A stretch of 64,000 bases of DNA, from NCBI RefSeq assembly GCF_036884655.1, contig NC_088345.1:27631501-27695500 (forward strand), in the 5' to 3' direction. The notes below the pieces were generated by a model, which was given only the letters and a program-made list of their open reading frames with translations, made no database searches and was not told where the DNA came from. This DNA is from Musa acuminata AAA Group (Eukaryota > Streptophyta > Magnoliopsida > Zingiberales > Musaceae). This document shows, one piece after another, positions 30,935 through 41,724 of the stretch. The position numbers and the translations under genes were made by a program. Positions within the stretch are counted from its first letter, which is position 1; every line of letters begins with the position of its first letter.

Positions 30935-32220
30935 AGAAGAAGAAGAGAAGTAGAGGGAGAAGAGAAGAAGAGGGAAAAGAAGAGAGGAAGAAGAGGGAGA
31001 AGAGAAGAAAACAAGAAGTAGAAGAGAGGGAAGATGGAGAGGAGAAAGAGAGGCAGCTGCAGTAGCTAGGGCTGCAGCACCTCTATTTCCCGCAGGTGGA
31101 AACAGAGGAGAGGATGTGTGGGGCGTTGAGGATGAAAAGGGAAGAAGAAGAAGAAGAAGAAGAAGAAGAAGAAGAAGAAGAAGAGAGGAGGATAGCTGCG
31201 GCAAGGCTGCAGCGAGGAGGTGTGTGGCGTTGGGGAGGAAAAGGGAAGAGGAGAAGAAGAGAAGGAGAAGAAGATAGAAAAGAGAGGGACGAGGGAGAGG
31301 AGGGAGAGGTGGCAGCAGCTAGGGCTGCAGCACCTCTATTTCCTACAGGTGGAAACAGAGGAGAGGTGTGGGGCGTTCGAAGAGGAGAAGAAGAAGAAGA
31401 GGAAGAGAAGAAGAAGAGGAAGCAGGAGAAGAGGTTGTGATACCTCTGTTTCCTGCAGAGGAAACAGAGGAGATGGTGTGTGTGACGCCGGGGAAGAAGG
31501 GGCTGCAGCTGCGGCGATGGCAGCTGCAGCTGGAAGAGAAGAAGAAGAGGAAGATGAGCAGGGGAGGAAGAAGAGGTTGCGGCCGTGGCTGCGGTCGCGA
31601 CTGCAGTAGTTGCAGCGGGGAGAGAAGAAGAAGAAAGGAAGGAGAAGGAAGAGGAGAAGGGAAAGAAGTAGCTGCGGTTGCGGTAGTGGCAGCTGTAGCT
31701 GTGGCAGGGAAAGAGAAAAAGGAAAGGAAGAAGAAGAGAAAGGGAAGGAGAGGAAGAAGAGAGGAAGAGGAGAAGGGGCTGCGGCTGCGGCGATGGCAGC
31801 TGCAGCTGTGGCAGGGAAAGAGAAAAAGGAAAGGAAGAAGAAGAGAAAGGGAAGGAGAGGCAGAAGAGAGGAAGAGGAGAAGGGGCTGCGGCTGCGGCGA
31901 TGGCGGCTGCAGTTGGAAGAGAAGAAGGAGAGGAAGATGAGCAGGGGAGGAAGAAGAGGCTGCGGCCGTGGCTGAGGCTGCGACTGCAGCAGTGCAGCTG
32001 GGAAAGAAAAGAAAGGAAAGGGGGAAAAAGGGGCTGCGGAAGGGATTGCTGACACAGCAACAGCGACTGCGTATGCAGCAGCTGTGTCTGCGAAAGAAGA
32101 GGAGGAAGGAAGTAGTGCAGTGGAAGGGGCAACGATTGTGGCAGCGACAGTGGTGGCGGCTGTGGCAGCTGCGTTTGGGAAAGAAAACGAAGGAATGAGA
32201 GTAAGAGAGAGTAGGTGACT
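30935..32220 (+). repeat. Purine-rich block with hairpins in S1
   Basis: About 1.3 kb of gaagaagag-rich sequence interspersed with 'gctgcggctgcgg' units. It includes a GAA run at about 31140-31182. Three CCTCTRTTTCC...GGAAACAGAGG hairpins are at about 31080-31108, 31333-31362 and 31442-31470, and a longer palindrome sharing the same arms is at 30872-30934. Confidence 0.85.
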
Positions 32221-33880
32221 ACGCCTCTATGTTCTGCATGAGCTACAGTTGTGAAGGAAAAGTAGAAGGATTTGGCCTGACACCTTCTTTGGATCTTCGG
32301 ATCAAAATCTTTGAAAGGCAAGTGTTCTGATCCTTTCTATTGCAAGCTTTCTAATCTTTCCTATTACAAGTGTCCTGATCTTTCCTTACCGTAATTTTAC
32401 TGTTATATTTGTTTTGAATATGAGGAACTTTGAATTGTTCTAGCCTTTCATTTGATATATCTCCTATTTAGACGTAACGATTCGAATCTATGCAACTTTT
32501 GATATTCTGACCCTTCTACTTTGTTATGGCTATAACTTCATGTATTGACCTCTGATTTGGACAAAACTTATTTGATCAGAATATAGACTCATAAACCTTT
32601 GTTTTGATAGCTTATTTTAAGAATTTGGAGTAAGTTTGTCTGCCCAAACTTCTGTTTCAAATGAGCCTACAGATTCTGTAAAACAGGGATCGTAATTTCT
32701 GACCTTTTGATACTGAACTGCTTATAAGTCCCTGTTGCAAACATTGATTTATTCAAAGCTTATTTCATTGGAAACTAGACTCATAGATCTTTCTTTTGAT
32801 ATATGGATTGAAAGATTTGGAATCCAAACACCTGCCCAGTTATCTGTTGAATCTGACATTATGAATTCTACCAAATAGAGATTTTGTTCTACGACCCTTG
32901 TTTACCAAATTATTTGTAACTCTCTCTATTGGACATTTCAATTCATAAGAAGCCTGTCTTATCTGAAAGTATAATCCAATGATATATTTCTGAGTAAATT
33001 GGAGCACGATTGATAGTTTGAATTATTTGTTCAATGTGCCTCTTGTATTCTGCCAGAAATCGAGCTTTGGTTGATTTCTAATATTCTAGTTTCATTCCCT
33101 TGGATATTGAATTCTTCTAACCTTCTTATTTTAATTGAGCTAAATATGATTGCTTGGATTCCCTGTATACTCTTGCTTCCATGTCATTCCTAATATGAAT
33201 ACATTTGTGAGAGATTTGTTCCTTGCATCATATTGTCTTGAAAAGGCACATGTAGGTTTTGTTGTTCCGCGTGTGCTTCCGATATATGCTACTTATTATT
33301 AAAACTGCCCTCTTGTACTCTGGTGTGTGGGATTGTCTGGACCTTTGCTAGAAATGGTAAAGGGTATGTGCGTATTGCCCGCTCTGTGGGATATTCTAGA
33401 CCTTTGCCAGAAATAGTAAAGGGTATGTGCTTAGAGCCTGCGATGCTCTGCCGGCCCCCTCTGACTTCACCTATACGTGGGTGGATGGAGCTCCTAGACG
33501 TGGGAGACTTTTGTCAGGTGGTCATTCAGAAATGGATGAATCACGTTCTGACTGAGATCCCACTACACCTTCTATATGTTTGATATGACATCCAGAGTTT
33601 TGGTGAGTTGTTTCTGTTCATGCTCTGGATAAGAATGATATGATTGCAACGTCAAGGACGACGTTTGAGCTTCTGTATGGTATTTGTTTTTGGATATGCT
33701 CTGAAATGCTTCATTCACTGATGATTTTTGCTTCGAAATGTTCCATATGTCGTTGATATGCTTTAGAACATTTTATATGCCATTGATAAGCTCCGATATG
33801 TTCCATTTGTTATTGATATGTTTCGAAATATACCATTTGCCATTGATATGCTTCGGAACATCTCGTACGCTATTGATATG

Positions 33881-34090
33881 CTCCAATTACTCTGTGCTCC
33901 ATTCGCTATGAACTGATATGTTCTGAAATGTCCTATCTGCCATTGATATGCTCCAATTACTCTGTGCTCCATTTGCTATGAAATGATAAGATCTGAAATG
34001 TCCTATCTGCCATTGTTATGTTCCAATTACTCTATGCTCCATTTGTTATGAATCAAATATGTTTTGAATGACATGATACATATGATTTTG
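33881..34090 (+). repeat. Three 70-bp tandem repeats in S1
   Basis: The phrase YtccaattactctRtgctcc recurs at 33881, 33951 and 34021, exactly 70 bp apart, with gatatg and ctgaaatg between. Upstream (33740-33880) are shorter, more diverged units of the same phrase (ccattgatatgctccgaa). The same array is in D at 58582, 58652 and 58722. Confidence 0.9.
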
Positions 34091-34723
34091 TATCTAATGA
34101 GATGGTATCCTTGAGAATTCTTGTATTCTGCCTTACATTATGATACCTTACTCGTTCGAAACCGTTCCTTTTGTTCTGAATATGTTTTGTCACTTGCTGA
34201 GCCGTTTTTGGCTCACTCCGTTGTTATATAAATCTTTCAGGTCAGCGTGTCACTCTTCGAGATGTTTGATTTGGGCTGAGGCAGTGGATAGCTATTCAGA
34301 ATTATAGGCAAGTCTTGTTGGTTGTTATGCTATTGTTGTATAAGCATATTTTGTATATAATGAATTGTTCTGATGATCGAAATGGATATACTGTGTAAAA
34401 GTGTTAGAAGATCTCTCTTATTTGGAATTTCAGAATGTTAAGTCTAATTTATGACGATATGAACTTGTGGTGAATAGTTGGAGTTCTGATTGTATAAATT
34501 GTTTAGCTTGTGGATTTATAAATGTTGTTCATGTTTGTTAAGTTGGCTTGGGTTGGCATAAATATGAATTATCGAGTGATGTGATATATGATTTTAAAAT
34601 GCATAGGTTTTATGGATGTGAATTTGATTGAATGTTTTTCAGTGTCCTCAAATGTTAGTTTGGATCCTGGATTGGTCTGTGATGAAAATTTTAAAAATCA
34701 TGGATATTTTGAGGGGCGTGACA

Positions 34724-34975
34724 GTAGGAGTCTTGAGTAGGAATCCTATTAGGAGTTGGTTAGAAGTAGGAGTCTTAAGTAAGAGTCCTATTAGGAGTTA
34801 GGGTTTAGAAGCCCTATAAATAGTCATGTATTCCACCTCTTTTCATAAGAAATAGATGAATCTTTTCTGCAGCCTTTGAGCAGCAACTTGGAGGGAGGAA
34901 CTCATATAGAGTTCCAAGGAGGCCGATCCCTTAAAGAGATCAACCCCAAGTTTAGAATCTACAAGGGTTCTAACA
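34724..34975 (+). repeat. G2 5' LTR, second part, and promoter
   Basis: It resumes after the TSD of S1 and includes TATA box tataaata (about 34814) and the 'ggaggccgatccc' segment, ending gttctaaca. Primer site tggtatcagagc is at 34978-34989. Confidence 0.9.
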
Positions 34976-34989
34976 CCTGGTATCAGAGC

Positions 34990-36110
34990 AGTGTTCTTGG
35001 CGTCTTGCAGCCCTTCCACAGCTATCCATCAACCCTCCACAATCGCCCAAAGCAATTCCCACAATTGCTTTAGAGATCGTTGCCAAATTCCGTCGTCATC
35101 TCCACCACCACGGATCATCCTTTGATCTCCCCGTGAATTGCAACAGGTTCTGGTTTTCTACCTTACTGCTACTGCAATTTAGTTATCCTTATTTGAAAAT
35201 CCCAAAAAAATTATTCCTATATTGTTGCATAAACTTTTCGTCATAAAATTTTCATCTCTATGACGAAAGATACATTGCAGAATTCCAACCGTATAGCACC
35301 GTCTGTTTGATCTTGCTACTATATCTTTTCTCTCCAAATCTCTACGAAATTTTTATGACATCTTTGACATTTCCTAACAGCAGATTTCCTTTGGTTTCAT
35401 CAAAAAATTCTCAATATAAGCCACTGATCTTTTACATCCAATCTGCTATACTTAAAAATCTGTGCTGCAGAAAATTTCAACCGCATATTGTTGCCTTAAC
35501 CCATCTATTTACAATCTTTTTTTAATGAAATTTCTTATACACTTCATAGATCATCTTAACTTCCATCTAAGATTGATCTATTAATAAATTCATCTCTAAA
35601 AACAATTTTGTGTTGCTGCAAATTTTCGTCGTAACCTGCTAAAATTTCTTGACGAAAATTCTGCAATCGCAACTTGCACCAATTTCCTTGCTGTTATACT
35701 TCCGAAATTTTCTTGATTAAATTAGATATCCTTGCTGTCATATAAACTATGATTTTGCTATCAATTCCCTCCTCATTTCTCTCAAGTTTTTGGTGGAAAT
35801 TACGTCGAGAAACCGTTGTTTCTTTGACAACAATTCTACAATTACAAGACAACACATACTTGCTTCAACTTCCACTTATTTCTATCAAACCTTTGCTACC
35901 ATCTACTACAGATCCAAAACTTACATCTACAGCCCTAAAACTCCACTAAACCACACCCTCAAACTGCACCCAAAATAGCCACAACACAAGCCTAAACCGT
36001 AGCCTACATCCATCAATCTACCAACCCTTTCGACCATCACCTCTCTCAACCAATACATGTCTTTAACCCGACAACAAAAGAGAGATCTTAACATCACAGA
36101 TTTGGTGGCA
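34990..36110 (+). other. G2 leader, non-coding
   Basis: It is homologous to the G3 leader (for example 'gatcatcctttgatctccccgtgaattgc') but without the internal 183-bp duplication. Short frames here are not conserved between the two copies. Confidence 0.6.
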
Positions 36111-36116
36111 TATACT

Positions 36117-37073
36117 ATGGCATCTAAGGAGGCAATCAATGCTAAATTCGAAGCCTTCGAGGCATAAATGAAGGATAAGATTCGGATGCTCTTTACCGAA
36201 CTCAGATTGGGCCGACCACTAAGCCCGAAGAAATCACATCAAGGAGAGAGCTTTCCCCAATCGCACCAAGCCCAAAGATATGACTTCCAAGAGAGGGGAA
36301 GCTCTATGACCAACCCCAACTACCCATGCATGAGAGTGGACTTCCCTAGATGGGAAGGAGACCCGATTGGTTGGATCTCGCACACGGAGCGATATTTTCG
36401 GTACCATAAAACCGCGGATGTATCTATGGTGAAAATTGCAGCTATACATCTTGAAGGGGATGCTATAAAGTGGCTTGACTGGTTTGAACATGCTTATGGA
36501 GTCCTTTCATGGCGACAATTCAAAGAAGGACTGCTGATCCGCTTCAGACTAACCGATTACGAGAATATTGACGGACAACTAGCAAAGATCCGACAAACCT
36601 CTACCATTCAGGAGTACCAAACCAAGTTTGAAAGGTTATCTAATCAAACTCATGATTAGTCTCAAAAACAGCTATTGAGGACTTTTATTGAGGGCTTGAA
36701 GCTGGAGATCCGAGGAGAAGTTAAAGCACAACAACCATATACGCTTATGGCAACCATCTCTTTCGTATGACATTAAGAGGAGCAATTGAATCATGAAGCT
36801 CAGAGGACTAGGGTCGCTCCTCAACCAGTAATATTGAAGCCCTCAGCCCCCCCTACTATCGACCAAGTCCCTACACCAAAGAGGTTAACAAGAGAAGAGC
36901 TTCGAAAGCGATATATGAAGGGGTTATGTTGGCATTGTGACGAGCCGTGGAGCCATGAGCATCGCTGTAGTAAAGGGAGACTTCTTATGATTGAACCAAT
37001 AGAAGAAGAGATCATTGAATATCCAGAAGAGAGCCTTGAACATGAAGAAGAAGATGTAGAAAAAGAGCCATAA
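36117..37073 (+). pseudogene. G2 gag
   Basis: Homologous to G3 gag. Broken by a stop just before 36168 (gaggca-taa), a stop at 36657-36659 (HD-UAG for RDW), a frame break near 36770 and a stop at 37071-37073. Core blocks VDFPRWEGDPIGWISHTER and WRQFKEGLLIRFRLTDYEN are clear. The zinc finger near 36928 (LCWHCDEPWSHEHRC) keeps the His that G3 has lost. Confidence 0.85.
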
Positions 37074-37124
37074 CCGACCGAAGTTACGGTACATGCACTA
37101 GCCGGCTACTCAAACCCGCAAACG

Positions 37125-38294
37125 ATGAAAGTTGGAGGCCTTCTCAAACAACAACCGATCACTGTTCTCATCGACATGGGCAGTACTAATAACTTTCTAA
37201 ACAGTATAGTTGCTTTCCAGATGGCTTTATCTATCGAGAATTGCAGTAGGTTTGACGTTAAGGCCGCCGATGGTTGGATTTTGAAGTATGATCATAGGCA
37301 CCCGCAAGTGAAACTGTTGCTGATCATGAGGCCTTACCAAGAGATAATTGCATATTTCTTCCTTCTCCCTCTTGATGATCATGAGGCCATGCTCAGAATT
37401 AAATGGTTGATAAAATTAGGTGATATTTCTTGGAATTTTATGCAACTAATTATGAAATTTTACAGTAAGGAGAAACAGGTGATACTGAACAGGAAACGTG
37501 GGGGTGACATAACAACGATTTACACACAACAAATGGAGAAGGTTTTGTATAAAGCATGCAACGGCTTTTTGGTACAACTTAAGCAGCAAACTAAGGGAGA
37601 GCCAACAAAATTTGAAGATCTAAATCTACTTCCTTCGCTTGCTGAATTTTTAAATATATTTGATGAACCGCACAACCTACCTCTTACCCGTCGGCATGAT
37701 CATTGTATAACGATCCTTCCAAGCAAATCTTCAGCAAATGCTCAGCCATATCAGTATCCACATCTCCAGAAGGATGAAATAGAAAGGATTGTAAAAGAGA
37801 TGCTCAAAACAGGAGTTATTTGGCCAAGTTGCAACCTCTACTCTTCACCAGTGCTACTTGTACGCAAGAAGGATGGAACAAGGTGAATATGTGTTGATTA
37901 CCGAGCTCTCAATGGCATAACCATCAAGGACAAATACCTTATTCCAATAGTAGATGAATTGCTAGATCAAAGGGAGCACAAATCTTTACAAAGCTGGACC
38001 TTTAATCCGGGTATCATCAAATACGAGCGTGCGAAGAAGACATACCGAAAACCACCTTTTGAACACACAACAACCACTATGAATTTTTGCTTTCTTCAAA
38101 AGAAGGTGGAATATCTTGGGCATATCATATCAGAGGAAGGTGTGGCAGTAGACCCCTTCAAAATTGGAGCAATGCAAAACTGGCTGACCCCGAGGAACAT
38201 AAAATTGCTACATGGCTTTCTGAGTTTAACAAGCTACTACTGCAAGTTCGTGAAAAACTATGGAGAGATCAGTGCCCACTTACTTCCTTACTGA
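37125..38294 (+). pseudogene. G2 protease start and RT with deleted catalytic centre
   Basis: From 37125 (KVGGLLKQQPITVLIDMGST) the protease motif is DMGS, where A2 has DTGS; GAC is at 37173. The RT N-terminal region follows (RKKDGT at about 37867-37884, then TGA at 37884-37886; CVDYRALN beyond). A frameshift near 37970-38000 puts the LDL-SGYHQ block out of frame. The jump from the NHYEFLL block to EYLGHIISEEGVAVDP near 38088 is the same as in G3, so the YxDD region is missing. Confidence 0.87.
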
Positions 38295-38356
38295 AAAAAG
38301 ATGTCTTCTAATGGTCAGACAGAGCCTCCGCTGCCTTCGACAAACTAAAGGCAGCC

Positions 38357-38824
38357 ATGACGACGACGCCGGTGCTAACACTACCAGATTTCAACCGACC
38401 CTTCATTATTGAGGCCGACGCATCTGGAGTCAGAATTGGAGCCATTCTCATGCAAGATAGTCGACCATTCGCATACACTAGCAAGGCATTATCTCCCTCC
38501 CATCAAAATAAGTCAACATATGATAAGGAGATGCTCGCCATTGTGCGCGCAGCAACGAGGTGGAGACCCTACTTGATTGGCCGACGATTTCAAATTAAAA
38601 CCGACCATAAAAGCCTCAAGTACTTTTTGGAGCGAAAGATATCATCCCCTGAGCAGCAAAAATGGATAACAAGACTTCTTGGATTTAATTACGAAATAAC
38701 TTACAAAAAGGGGAAAGAGAATGTTCTTGCATATGCGCTTTCGCAACTACCCGAGCAAGTTGAAGTTTTGGTCGTTTCACTTCCGACCAGCGACTTTCTT
38801 CAGGATATTAAGATGGAATGGTAG
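38357..38824 (+). pseudogene. G2 RNase H
   Basis: An open block with IIEADASGVRIGAILMQ, YDKEMLAIVRAATRWRPYL and FQIKTDHKSLKYFLERK. It ends DIKMEW and UAG, the same terminal sequence and stop as in G3. A frame break at about 38275-38320 separates it from RT. The usual ADALS motif reads AYALS (Asp to Tyr). Confidence 0.87.
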
Positions 38825-39240
38825 GAAGATTCAGAGACTAGTAAGATTATAAAAAAATTGGAGGAAGCACCAAGTCCCATGGCTCATTACAATTGGGACT
38901 CAAAAGAATTACACTATAAGGGTACTAAATTGAAAAGGAGTATGGCATATCACCCACAAACCGACGGCCAGACGAAAGTTGTAAATAGGTGCTTGGAGAC
39001 AGCCCAAAGCCACCCACCAAATATGACTACCCAAGGAGAACTTCAGACTCAGCCAAGTGCCATTATTGATCGACGGATCGTGACTCGACGACGACGATCC
39101 ACTACTGAATTGCTAATATAGTGGGCAAACCTACTAACAGAAGATGCCACTTGGGAGAACTATGTTGACTTGAAGATCAAATTCCCAAAATTCATGAATC
39201 GTCAGCCTCGAGGACAAGGCTGATTTGAAGAGGACAGGTT
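38825..39240 (+). pseudogene. G2 integrase fragments and pol tail
   Basis: Same content and joins as G3: linker, then [25 protein letters not shown], then [17 protein letters not shown] and a chromodomain-like end (TELLI, stop, WANLLTEDATWENY). The integrase zinc region and core aspartates are absent. Confidence 0.82.
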
Positions 39241-39676
39241 TGCTAGGACTCTAGCTAGGAGAGTCCTAATTGAGAGGGACATTCATGTAAAACCTACCTA
39301 AGCCGACCCCTGTTAAAGAGGTGAAGTGGCCGGCTAGAGTTCGGAGGTTATTTCTTAGAGAAGAATAAGGAGTTGTAAAGGAATAGGAGTCTTGAGTAGG
39401 AATCTTATTAGGTGTTGGTTAGAAGTAGGAGTCTTGAGTAGGAGTCCTATTAAGAGTTGGTTAGAAGTAGGAGTCTTAAGTAAGAGTCCTATTAGGAGTT
39501 AGGGTTTAGAAGCCCTATAAATAGTCATGTATTCCACCTCTTTTCATAAGCAATGGATGAATCTTTTCTGCAGCCTTTGAGTAGCAACTTGGAGGGAGGA
39601 ACCCCTATAAAGTTCCAAGGAGGTCGATCCCCTAAAGAGATCAACCCCAAGTTTAGAATCTGCAAGGGTTCTAACA
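39241..39676 (+). repeat. G2 3' LTR
   Basis: It starts TGCTAGGACTC (one change from TGTTAGG) with one terminal hairpin unit. Three 42-bp repeats lie at about 39384-39505. TATA box is about 39517. It ends gggttctaaca. Confidence 0.92.
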
Positions 39677-39681
39677 CTAAG

Positions 39682-40116
39682 TTAGTGGGATCACCTCCCA
39701 ATCCTAACTTAATTTACGCTCTAACTACGATAACTAAGACATGATTATAGTGCTGCTTCTTCCGGTGCATCAATTGCTCTTCCAGTGAGCTTCCGACGTA
39801 CTTCCGGCGAACATTCACCAATGTTCTAGTAGACTCCTGGCAAGCTCCTGGACTTTACGACAATCTTCTTGGCGAGTTCCGATGTGCTTCTTTGGCAAGC
39901 TCCTAGACTTCTCAGTTGGTTCCGGCAGAACTTCCGACGAACGTTTGAACTTCCGTCGAACTCTCAAACTCCCAATGAGACATCGATCTTGACTCCAGCA
40001 CAAACCCTGCTTTATTTCTTATTACTATCGTAGTTAATCCTGCACACTTTTCTCAACATATATATTGGATCAAACAATTTACAATTAACTTCATCATCAA
40101 AATCCGAGATTCAACA
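39682..40116 (-). repeat. C1 5' LTR, second part
   Basis: It continues from 30496 without a gap once G2 and one copy of its TSD are removed (ctaagttagtgggatcacc, also at 5918 in the other LTR). It ends gattcaaca, the complete terminus, followed by the TSD tctcc. Confidence 0.92.
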
Positions 40117-40121
40117 TCTCC

Positions 40122-41724
40122 AAGGCTGCTCCTTCCTCAGCAACTCCATCAGTGGAGTTGTGCGCTTTAAATACCCAACTATGAAGTGCTAATAGTAGTT
40201 GACAAAACCAAGGAAGGATCTCAGCTCTGACATCTTCTTTGGAGTTTGTCATTCCACAATAGCTTGTACCTTTGATTTGTCCATCCAAATAGAACCATCA
40301 CTGATTCGATTCCCCGAGAATAAGATCTCCGTTTGAGCAAAGTAGCACTTCTCCCTTTTCAAAAACAAAGTGTTCTACCTAAGAACTTGAAAATTGTCCG
40401 AAGGTGATCGACATATTCCTCTAGCATTTGGTTTTAGATGATGATATGGTCCAAGTTGACGATGATAAAGTTGAGTGCTTGTTTTTGTTGGTACTCCCTC
40501 ACCATGTGCAGTCCTCCACACAAGAAGCATTCGTCGAGTTTTGGAGCCTTGCCATTTGAGCTTGGCCCTTTGTGGAAACTCTTTTTCCTATGTTCTCCCT
40601 TAAACTCCTTCCCTTGAAAATATTTCAATGGGTAATTTCCTGAAGGTTATTTCTTTTTCCTTGAGTCCTCTGAGGAAACAAAGTCAGTGAGCCTTTTTAT
40701 AGCTGCAATTGCCCCGATCACATTGGCGACATTCCTTCAATGCAATTCCTATTGTGCTTACGGCTTCAAGCCATCGAGAAAGCTAAACACCTTTTCAAAC
40801 ATGTCCTATATGTCCAGGATCAATGTGAAAAATTACTTCACATAGTCCTAAATGGAATTGCTTTGGCAGAGTTGTCTCAACTTCCTCCTTGCAACAAACT
40901 TTATATTCTCATATAGGAACTAAGTTTTCAACTCCTACTTCAAGTCCTCCCATGTGTCCACTTGACACCAACCTTATTGGATCTCCTCCCAACGGGTTCA
41001 TCACCAAAGTTTTGCATCCCCATTCAGATACATGATTGCTATCGAAACTTTGATATCTTTAGAATTGGGCCTTGTAGCTCCAAAATATTGCTCCATGTCA
41101 AACAAGAAATTCTCAAGCTCCTTTGCGTCCCTGGCACTCTCGTAGCAATGAGGCTCAAGTGCTCTCATGTTTTGTAGCAGCATAACATGGGTGTTGCTCC
41201 CTCTTGCATTTAGTGTTCATGTGATCAATGTTACTCTATAAGTGAGTTCCACCATGACTTCATGCAGATGTTGCATAGAGTCTTTGGTGTCTTCCGTCAA
41301 TTGATCGACTAGGGACTCAACCTTATTAATTCAAGATTCAGCTTCTTCTTGCAAGCTCTCTACCCCAAGAAGCCTTCGTTGGCCTTGGTAGAGTTCCTCC
41401 AAGCCCACTTTAAGAATATCTAGGCAGGTTTCCACCGTTGTGAGTCTCTCCTTATGGCTCTTTTTCCCTACTAGCGCTCCAGATTGTGTCTCCTCCGCTC
41501 GCGAAGAGGAACCAACTTCTCGCTCATCATGTTCATTATCACGCTTCTCTTGACAGGCTCCAATAGTAAGAGAGCAAGTTTGCACTTGTAGCCCAACTGC
41601 AACTGCTTGGGGCAATGGTTCGGCTTGCCCCGTCTTGCTCGATTCGCCACAATGCTTTGCCATAGTAAGATTACAAAGTTTCTTCACAGCTCACTTGAAT
41701 TTCTTGCCTGCTCTGATACCACAA
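40122..41724 (-). pseudogene. G1 gag joined to the RT C-terminal end
   Basis: From the right: primer site complement (tgctctgatacca, 41710-41722). The gag N-terminus is at about 41663 (MAKHCGESSKTGQAEPLPQ), with an acidic, coiled-coil-prone stretch. The gag core is at about 40990-41180 (RDAKELENFLFDMEQYFGA, then IMYLNGDAKLW). The knuckle region CFLCGGLHMVREY is at about 40510-40545 and has lost its last Cys. It then passes at about 40440 straight into the RT end (LEEYVDHLRT at about 40420, then the GFVNYY block near 40190). Protease and most of RT are missing, so G1 is internally deleted as well as full of stops. Confidence 0.75.

Larger units (their letters stand above)
30728..34723 (+). mobile_element. 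S1: 4-kb solo LTR of gypsy family D
   Basis: TGTAATATCCCTCACTTTTG...GAGGGGCGTGACA with perfect TSD 'gtagg' (30723-30727, 34724-34728). It matches the LTRs of D (51966-59426 and 60987 onward) from end to end and has no primer site or interior, so it is a solo LTR. It contains a purine-rich block (about 30935-32220) with hairpins, and three 70-bp repeats at 33881-34090. The TGTAAyAyCCC start and the length fit the Del/Tekay type, from family knowledge. No true gene: its long minus-strand frames are low-complexity Ser/Pro/Leu/Phe runs. Confidence 0.92.
30497..39676 (+). mobile_element. G2: non-autonomous gypsy element, family B, carrying S1
   Basis: TGTTAGGACTCTAGC...gggttctaaca with perfect TSD 'ctaag' (30492-30496, 39677-39681), inserted in the 5' LTR of C1. 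Its own 5' LTR (30497-34975) is split by S1; the 3' LTR is 39241-39676. The interior is about 4.26 kb and has the same gene losses as G3, plus more stops. Confidence 0.92.
5095..40116 (-). mobile_element. C1: antisense Ty1/copia element (SIRE/Maximus-like), host for A2, C0, G3 and G2
   Basis: The ends are marked by a perfect TSD 'tctcc' (5090-5094 and 40117-40121). Its 3' LTR is 5095-6348. Its 5' LTR is split into 29562-30496 and 39682-40116 by G2. The coding part is on the minus strand: gag at 28838-29511 and 22571-23476, pol at 11272-14190 plus the protease start at 22436-22567. Four younger elements cut it. The LTRs differ visibly from each other and all frames have stops, so it is older than its guests. 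Removing the guests leaves an element of roughly 9 kb. Confidence 0.9.

Noticed and set aside
31083..32321. Long minus-strand open frame (412 aa) and similar ones at 52308-53735 and 61574-62731
   Set aside because: They lie in the purine-rich LTR block. The complement is pyrimidine-rich and has few stops by composition. The translations are Ser/Pro/Leu/Phe runs in more than one frame, with no domain; the recurring 'GNRG' phrases come from the DNA hairpins.
33881..34090. CRISPR-like array
   Set aside because: The 70-bp units are contiguous tandem repeats without unique spacers, in a plant LTR.
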